Positions 53,915 through 59,876 of a stretch of DNA of 59,876 nt are shown here, one piece after another. The notes beneath the pieces were generated by a model. The model did no database searches, was not told the DNA's origin, and saw nothing but the letters and a program-made list of their open reading frames with translations. How positions within the stretch are numbered: the first letter of the stretch is position 1; each line of letters opens with the position of its first letter. The position numbers and the translations under genes were made by a program. This stretch comes from Gracilariopsis chorda (Eukaryota > Rhodophyta > Florideophyceae > Gracilariales > Gracilariaceae): NCBI GenBank assembly GCA_003194525.1, contig NBIV01000352.1:1-59876 (forward strand), in the 5' to 3' direction.

Positions 53915-54950
53915 CCACAGTCGGCAACCCTACATCATCATCCTCTTGGGGCTACGTGAACCGTCTTATGGGCGCTCGCCTAAATCGAGATGACTCTTTA
54001 TCATCGAATCATCTTCATCCCAACCGACCGAGAGTGAACTAAAAAATCGCTAGCCACGATGAACACCCCTTCCCACATCCCACGCTACTCGATCCAGTGA
54101 GCAATGACCAGCAGGAGGAGATTTCCAAAGCCGTGGCACACACGATTGCAGCAGGAGTACAAAACGGCATGCCTCCGAAGGATTCACTGAGGTTGAAGGA
54201 CTTGGTCGAAGATCACATCAAAGTTTTCAGAACTTCACTCTCTTCTGGACCCTCAGCAAAAGTTCCCCATTGAAGATCACGCTGACCCCAGACGCACGAC
54301 CCATTCGTGCCCGCCTGTGCAAATATTCTCAGGTCCAACGAAACTTCTTCAACAGCTTCGTCTCAGACCCCGTGCGCACCGGTATGGCGTATCCGAATCC
54401 GTCCTACCCATGGGCATCTGCCGCTTTGATCTTGCCCAAGCCAGGCCCGGCCCATTTCAGTTTTACCATTGACCTCAGACCAATCAACCACTTCACTTTT
54501 CGTCATCAGTTCCCCATGTCAAACATTGAGCAGGAGCTTTCGAGTCTTTCAAAGTCGCATTTCTTTGGTACCTTCGATCTCTCCACGGGTGCTGGCAGTT
54601 TCCTCTCGACAAAAGCTCCCAGGATTTTCAGTCTTTCATCACGCCTGACGGCATTTTCTCTCCAATGATAGTGCTACATGGCACCACCAACGCCACCACG
54701 CATCTCCAGTCCGTCCTCCGGACTGTGTTCCCAAATCAATTATCAGAGCAACTACTCTACTGGCTGGAAGATATACTGCTGCACAACAAAACGATTGAAG
54801 GCCTTCTCGAGTCAATGCGGATCCTCTTCCAAACTTGTGCACGTTTTTGCATTCGCCTACATCCCATGAAGTGCATTATTTTCGCTACGTCTATCCGTTG
54901 GTGTGGACGAATCATATCTGCTGAAGGCGTACGCTACGACCCACGGCTGC
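53915..54950 (+). pseudogene. Gypsy-2 RT segment in the right arm
   Basis: Mirror of 31065-32101. RT is split here into 54270-54668 and 54665-54958 by a one-base deletion at about 54586 (CTCCCACGG in the left arm, CTCCACGG here). The left arm is open across this point, so the deletion is specific to this copy or a sequence error. Confidence 0.88.
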
Positions 54951-54955
54951 TTGAT

Positions 54956-55320
54956 TGATGTTGAGTGTTGGCTGGCGGCGTCTACGTTACGGCGTGCTGT
55001 CAGGAAGGGAAGGGAAGGGATAGGAGCTAGACAAAGAAAGAATGGGCACACCCACGTGGCTTTTTTTCCTCTCGTGGATACCTCCGAAGCGAGTCGGAGG
55101 TTTTTATAGGCGCCCCATGCCATCTCAGTTGTCTGCCGAGATGACAAGAATAGACTATTGCGCAATCTATCAGTACTACTAAGCTAGAGTAGTTACAGTA
55201 CTGAATTGACGTGCGCAAGATAATGACGTAAGAAATTCAGACGCATTTGTCGCCTAATTATACTTGTGCATTTGCGCCCAAATTTTGTGCGACGCGACAG
55301 CCGCAGCAGATTACACAACA
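54956..55320 (-). repeat. Gypsy-1 copy, 3' LTR
   Basis: 365 bp, aligned without gaps to 30695-31059; TATA box at 55101-55108. Confidence 0.94.
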
Positions 55321-55356
55321 GCGCCCCGTAAGTTCTGAAGTGAGAACCGAAGATTC

Positions 55357-58300
55357 TTACATGACTGCAGCGGCTAAGTTGCGTTGCCGCTTCGTACCAA
55401 TCCGAGACAATTCTCCCAGATATTCCCTAACCAGTACAGGAACATCATCCCGCAGGGATTCGATTGTGACCCAGTCCGTCTCTTCAGCCGAAAACCCCCG
55501 CCACTTTACCAAAAACTCAACGGTACCTTGCTTTCTTCTGATGTCCTGAAAGCAATCGACCACCAGAAGTTCCCCTTGTTGGTAGGACAGGTAGTCCCGA
55601 AGTTCTTCGGTCACTTCAAACTCCTTGTTCCGAAAAAAACTTCAGGCGCCTTCCGTGCACCTCTTGCTTCGTCCCATCCAGTAGCGACTCTACAACGAAA
55701 ATGTACTCAGAACGACATTCCGCCACACGGTAGGGCCCCATCCATTTGAGAGATGGCTTTCGAGTGCGTTCTCTCTGCAGTACACGACGTAAGACAAAGT
55801 CGCCTTCTGAGAAATTGACGGCACGAACACTCGTCTTTCTGTTGTGTGATTCTACAGCCTTTCTTCGTTTCTCAGTGGATCGTGCTGCCACGTCCTTGTG
55901 CATATCCGAGAAGGCCTGTAGAGTAGCGTCAATGTTATGTAATTGACGGAGGCGAATACTGTCCGGGGAGATAATGCGGCACTTCCCGTTTTCTTTGCGC
56001 GTAATTGCTGAAAGTGGAGTATCTTGCTCGTGCCCAGTGAATACTGTAAGACGACAGCGATTACCGAGGCGTTCAAGGATGGAGCTATTCAGCGCGGATT
56101 GTACCACCGGAAGGATACTCGGCCAGCAGTTCTGCGGAAGCTGGTACTCAGAAAGTAAAGCTCGACATGCTCGTAGCAGCTCGCGACACACCACTTCGAC
56201 AGTGCCATTTGACCAGGGGCAATACGCTAGAGTGAAATGATGCGAAGACTTTGTTCTGTCCTTAAGATGACATACAACTTCATTCTTGAAGTGGGAGCCT
56301 CTATCGGAAACCCATTGTTGCACGACTCCAAATGCTGCAAACCACCTGATCAATTCATCGGCGACCACTTCGGCTGTAGTCTCCGTTGTAGGCACGAGCC
56401 AAACGTAGCCACTGTGGTCGTCTTTGAGCACGATTACATAAAGAAAGTCATTCTCTGCAGGGGACATGTAGCAAAAATCGAAATGCAGCAGATCGTTCGG
56501 CTGATCAGCGTGAAGAGCATGTCCCAACGGGCGAGGAATAGTCTTGGCTGGTTCTGTTCAAAGGCAATGGAGACATGTCTTCACAAATGACTTAAGATCT
56601 TCATCCATTCCCTTCCAGAAGAAATAAGCCTTCGTGGTTGCTATGGTGACATTGGAGCTCCTATGCCCGCCAGGTCCGGTGTGTGCTGCGATCGCTACGC
56701 GCAGCTTGAGAAGTTTGCAGTGCGATGGGATCCACAGAATGTCCTTATCGCTTCGCATGACGCCTTTTGACTTCCTGAACCCCTTCGGCGGCACTTCCTT
56801 GCTCGATGACTGTGCTGCTTGATGTCATTGAGATCAGGCCAGTCTAACTTGGGGTCTGTGCCCGGATTAATTGGTGCCACCATGAGAGCTTTAAAACGTA
56901 GAACATTGACTGCCCTTACTGTTCGCCTTGGGTTGACAGCCCAGCGGGTGAGCATGTCGGCCCACACGTTGTGATCCCCGGGCAGGTGCTCTACGACATA
57001 CCGAAACGCACTGAGTTTGATGGCCCAGCGCATCAATTTGCTTGCAGTCTGTCGAGCAATGCCTGGGTTTCTACCATAAGGATCGTACAGGTATACAAGG
57101 TTGGCGTGATCCGTGAAGATGTTCACTTCATGTCCGGTTACCAAATAATCCAAACGGCACATGGACTCTACTATTGCAAACCCTTCCTTCTCCGGTACGG
57201 ACCAGTTGACAGCTGATCCTGAAAACGAACCAGAGAGGAAGCATAAGGGTTCATGGTGCTGCTCTTCAATGGGCTTGCGTCGCTCTTCGGTTGGCACTTG
57301 AGTGAGAATAGCGGCCCAGTGTGAATTTGATGCGTCCGTAAAAAGGCACAGCTGATGGTTCTTCTTAGGATGCGCAAGTTTGACGGCAGCGGTCAGTTGG
57401 CGTTTGATGTCAGCGAAAGCTGCATCGTGTTCAGCGCCCCATGAGTCGGTGACGGAGAGGTTGCGCAGGCACGTTTGGTTCTCTTTCCAACCTGCGAGTA
57501 GCAGCGTTCGAGTAATTGATGGAGAGGAGCGATGCGCTCAGAGTAAGATGGAATCGAATTTTGCATCCAGTTTGTGGCGCACACAAACTGCTGAAGCTCG
57601 CATGCCATAGTCGGCTTCGTCATCTGAACTAGGGCCTCGTAGTGACGTGGATGGTACTGTACTCCATCTGCGGAGATTATACGTCCACAAAATTGCACTT
57701 GGCGCGCAAATAGAGTGGTCTTCTCCGCATGAATCTTCAGCCCGATATCTTCGCATACGAGGAAAAACGCTTCGAGATTGGATAACAGCTCTTGCTCATT
57801 CTTGGCGTAGAACAAGAAATCATCAATCCACTGCAGCATCTTTTCTACTTGTCCCTGAAATTTGTCGGCCAGCACGGCCTGGAAGTGATTACCAGAGTCA
57901 CTGCCGCCTTGTAGGAGACGTTTAGAGGAGTACACTCCAATTGAAGTCTGGATGGACATCATTTCCTGTGATTCTGCCGAAAGTGGTACTTGCCAATAGC
58001 CGTGAGCCAGGTCGATATTGGCAAAACACGTGCTTCCGGTGACGTCCTGGAACTTCGATTCCAGGTGTGGCATGGCGGATTGTATTGGTACAGTACGCGC
58101 ATTGGGGCCGCGGAGGTCAACCGTGAACCGTAGTTTGGTCGAACCAGGTTTTGCTACAGCGAGCGCAGGCGAAGCCCACCTGGCCGATGGGTTCTTGTAG
58201 ATGGCTCCTACGGTCTCCAGTTCGCGAATCGTCTGCACGATGAAGTCTCTCTGCTGAGGCGCATAGCGTCTCTGTGGAGATCTGTAAGGGTTTGCGTTCT

Positions 58301-59876
58301 CAACAGGAGTGATCGTCAGGGGCGGAACGTCGACAGTGGATCTGCGCCCAGTTTGATACGAAACACATCTCGATAGCGCTCAAGCATTGCTGTGATCTTC
58401 TTCATACCGTTGGACGATATGCCTTGACCGTGGGCATCGGCGAGAATTTTCTCAAATGCCTTGTCAATAGACTGCTTGTCGTCCTTGCCAATACCAGCCG
58501 CCAGACATTCCGGCAAATCAATGGGGTCATCGTCAGCACTCATGTAGGACAAACCTTGATACTTGGCAGTGGCAAGCTTGACGCGCTCTTCGTCCAGTTC
58601 GTCCACATGCTTGTCATGTATCTCGTTCCTGACACGAACGAGATTTTCGTTAAGGTTAAATCCAATTGAGTTGAGAAAAGGCGACCGAGAAGAATCTCGT
58701 CCATTGGCTGCTCGACCACGAAGAATTCCACACCAAGTACCCTGAAAGGGATGTTCGAGCCTGGGAGAAAGATGGTAACAGTGAGAGAAACGGAGCGAGA
58801 GGCGTGAAAATTTGGGTCACCTTCCGTCTTGAAAGCACCAGCAAGTGGTAACGGCTTTTCAAAGTTCTTCACCGGAAGATCGGGTACTGCACTGAGCAGC
58901 TTACTGTAGACCACCTCAACGATGGCGCTGAAGTCTGCCCCAGAGTCGCCTAATGATACATCAAAGATGGTATCTTCCAATGCGACTCGAAAACGACCGG
59001 CATTGCCATCAAGCGCCATGGCCTTACCACTGCACGATTCCTTGAGAGTTTTAGCTCTCTTCGCATCCTTCTTACCGTAATGCTGCTCAAACAATTCCTT
59101 CCTTCGTTCAGTTGATGTGTTCGGACAGTCCTTCAGGCGGTGCATTCCATTGCACTTGTCGTTAAGACATGGTTCAGACCGTTCAGTGTCCTTACGTTTT
59201 CCTGAGCGTCGAAATTCTTTCCCAGATTCGTTGAACTTTTTGCTTGGCGCAGCTGTCCTCGTAGAGGAGTCATGCTTGCGTGCTCGTTCACGCAGTTGCT
59301 TAGACTTATGTGGATTAACTCGAGACATAGCGGTCTCCGTCAGAGAGATTTCCAACGCGATGTTGGCCACTTCGTCTTTGAACAGCTTGATATCAGCCAA
59401 TTGACTCCTCGTCCAACCACGCCGCAGCATCTTAATCCTCTCTCGCAAAACGTCTGGTTGGAATTTGGTAACTAGGCGATCCAGAAACGTCTTAGCCATG
59501 TCACTGTCTTTGAGAACCTCTGACGCATTGTTCTGATCTAAGGCAGTGATCACTTGAATGATGAAGTTCGCCACACCACCTTAGGGGTCCTCCTTGTTTG
59601 GCTTGAACGTGATGATGCGCAAGGATGCGTCAATACGCTCAGCAAGGTCCTTTGGGGTCGACGTGGAGGCGTTTTCGAACCATTCTATAACCATGTCCGA
59701 GGTGGCTTCCTCCACAGTAGATGCCTCTCCAATTTCTCCAATGAGACAGAAGGTGCAGTGTGGACGACTCCGTGCAGTCTTTTGATAGATGCGACAGAAA
59801 GTTTGGAGTTCTCATCACGGTCCTTGTTGACATCGTCCACTTTCGCCTTGTACGTGGCGTAAGCAGTGTCGAATTT
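55357..59876 (-). pseudogene. Gypsy-1 copy: gag to chromodomain, extra frameshifts
   Basis: On the minus strand: partial gag from 59876; protease/RT 58540-59574 and 57393-58238; RNase H 56695-57297; integrase head 56558-56794; integrase core 55616-56527; chromodomain 55357-55614. It shares with the left copy the Gag TAA, the two frameshifts around integrase and the TGA after CLHCL. In addition it has one-base deletions near 57470, 58335 and 58675 and a small change near 59750, each breaking a frame that is open in the left copy. Substitutions are few, for example Asp for Glu near the integrase start. Confidence 0.9.

Larger units (their letters stand above)
40254..59876 (-). repeat. Right arm of the inverted duplication, split by the Harbinger element
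   Basis: 40254-40276 plus 50089-59876 is the reverse complement of 35946 down to 26135. Removing 9815 bp (element plus one TSD) restores continuity exactly. Differences are a few substitutions and several one-base deletions, four of which break frames that are open in the left arm. Confidence 0.94.
54956..59876 (-). mobile_element. Gypsy-1 copy in the right arm, runs off the window
   Basis: Mirror of 31059-26135. 3' LTR at 54956-55320, target duplicate TTGAT at 54951-54955. The 5' LTR and first part of gag lie beyond 59876. Confidence 0.94.

Overview
This window looks like nuclear DNA of a eukaryote with compact, mostly intron-free genes and heavy transposon load. The best fit I can offer is a florideophyte red alga of the Chondrus type. 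That rests on an intronless secreted animal-type haem peroxidase, TATA-driven promoters and red-algal/stramenopile-like Gypsy elements; it is inference, not a database result. Only one ordinary host gene is convincing: the peroxidase at 14120-15889 (minus). Almost everything else is mobile DNA.

Layout. 1-7993: the 3' part of a GC-rich, decayed chromodomain Gypsy element (protease, RT, RNase H, integrase, long basic linker, chromodomain). It is followed by a 568-codon antisense reading frame with three nonsense mutations, a polypurine tract and a probable 3' LTR. 7994-10776: a 5'-truncated Copia element with its 3' LTR. 10777-14119: gene-poor. 14120-16010: peroxidase gene and TATA box. 16011-18298: gene-poor. 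18299-20002: another Gypsy relic. 20283-22006: two unrecognised minus-strand reading frames.

23134-39117 is a dated nest of LTR elements. The oldest, Gypsy-2 (minus, 23139-39112, TSD CTTGG), was split by Gypsy-3 (minus, 32107-37408, TSD AGCAG) and by the young Gypsy-1 (plus, 25631-31059, TSD ATCAA, LTRs differing at 3 of 365 positions). Part of this nest (about 26135-35946, continuing beyond what can be seen) recurs in inverted orientation at 40254-40276 plus 50089-59876, as a near-identical 9.8 kb arm that runs off the right edge.

The most striking object is the 9812 bp insertion that splits the right arm 22 bp from its inner breakpoint. It is a PIF/Harbinger-type DNA transposon at 40277-50088 with 24 bp perfect terminal inverted repeats and a 3 bp TSD (TCA). 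It encodes an intact DDE transposase and an intact SANT-like accessory protein. Between these two genes lies about 6.5 kb derived from a SWR1/PIE1/p400-type Snf2 chromatin-remodelling ATPase (HSA domain, both helicase lobes, SANT-like domain, low-complexity tail). The cargo is riddled with nonsense and frameshift mutations while the two transposon genes stay open. This suggests a transposon that captured a nearly complete chromatin remodeller and kept moving.

Inferred order of events: Gypsy-2 insertion; Gypsy-3 and later Gypsy-1 insertion into it; inverted segmental duplication; Harbinger insertion into only one arm.
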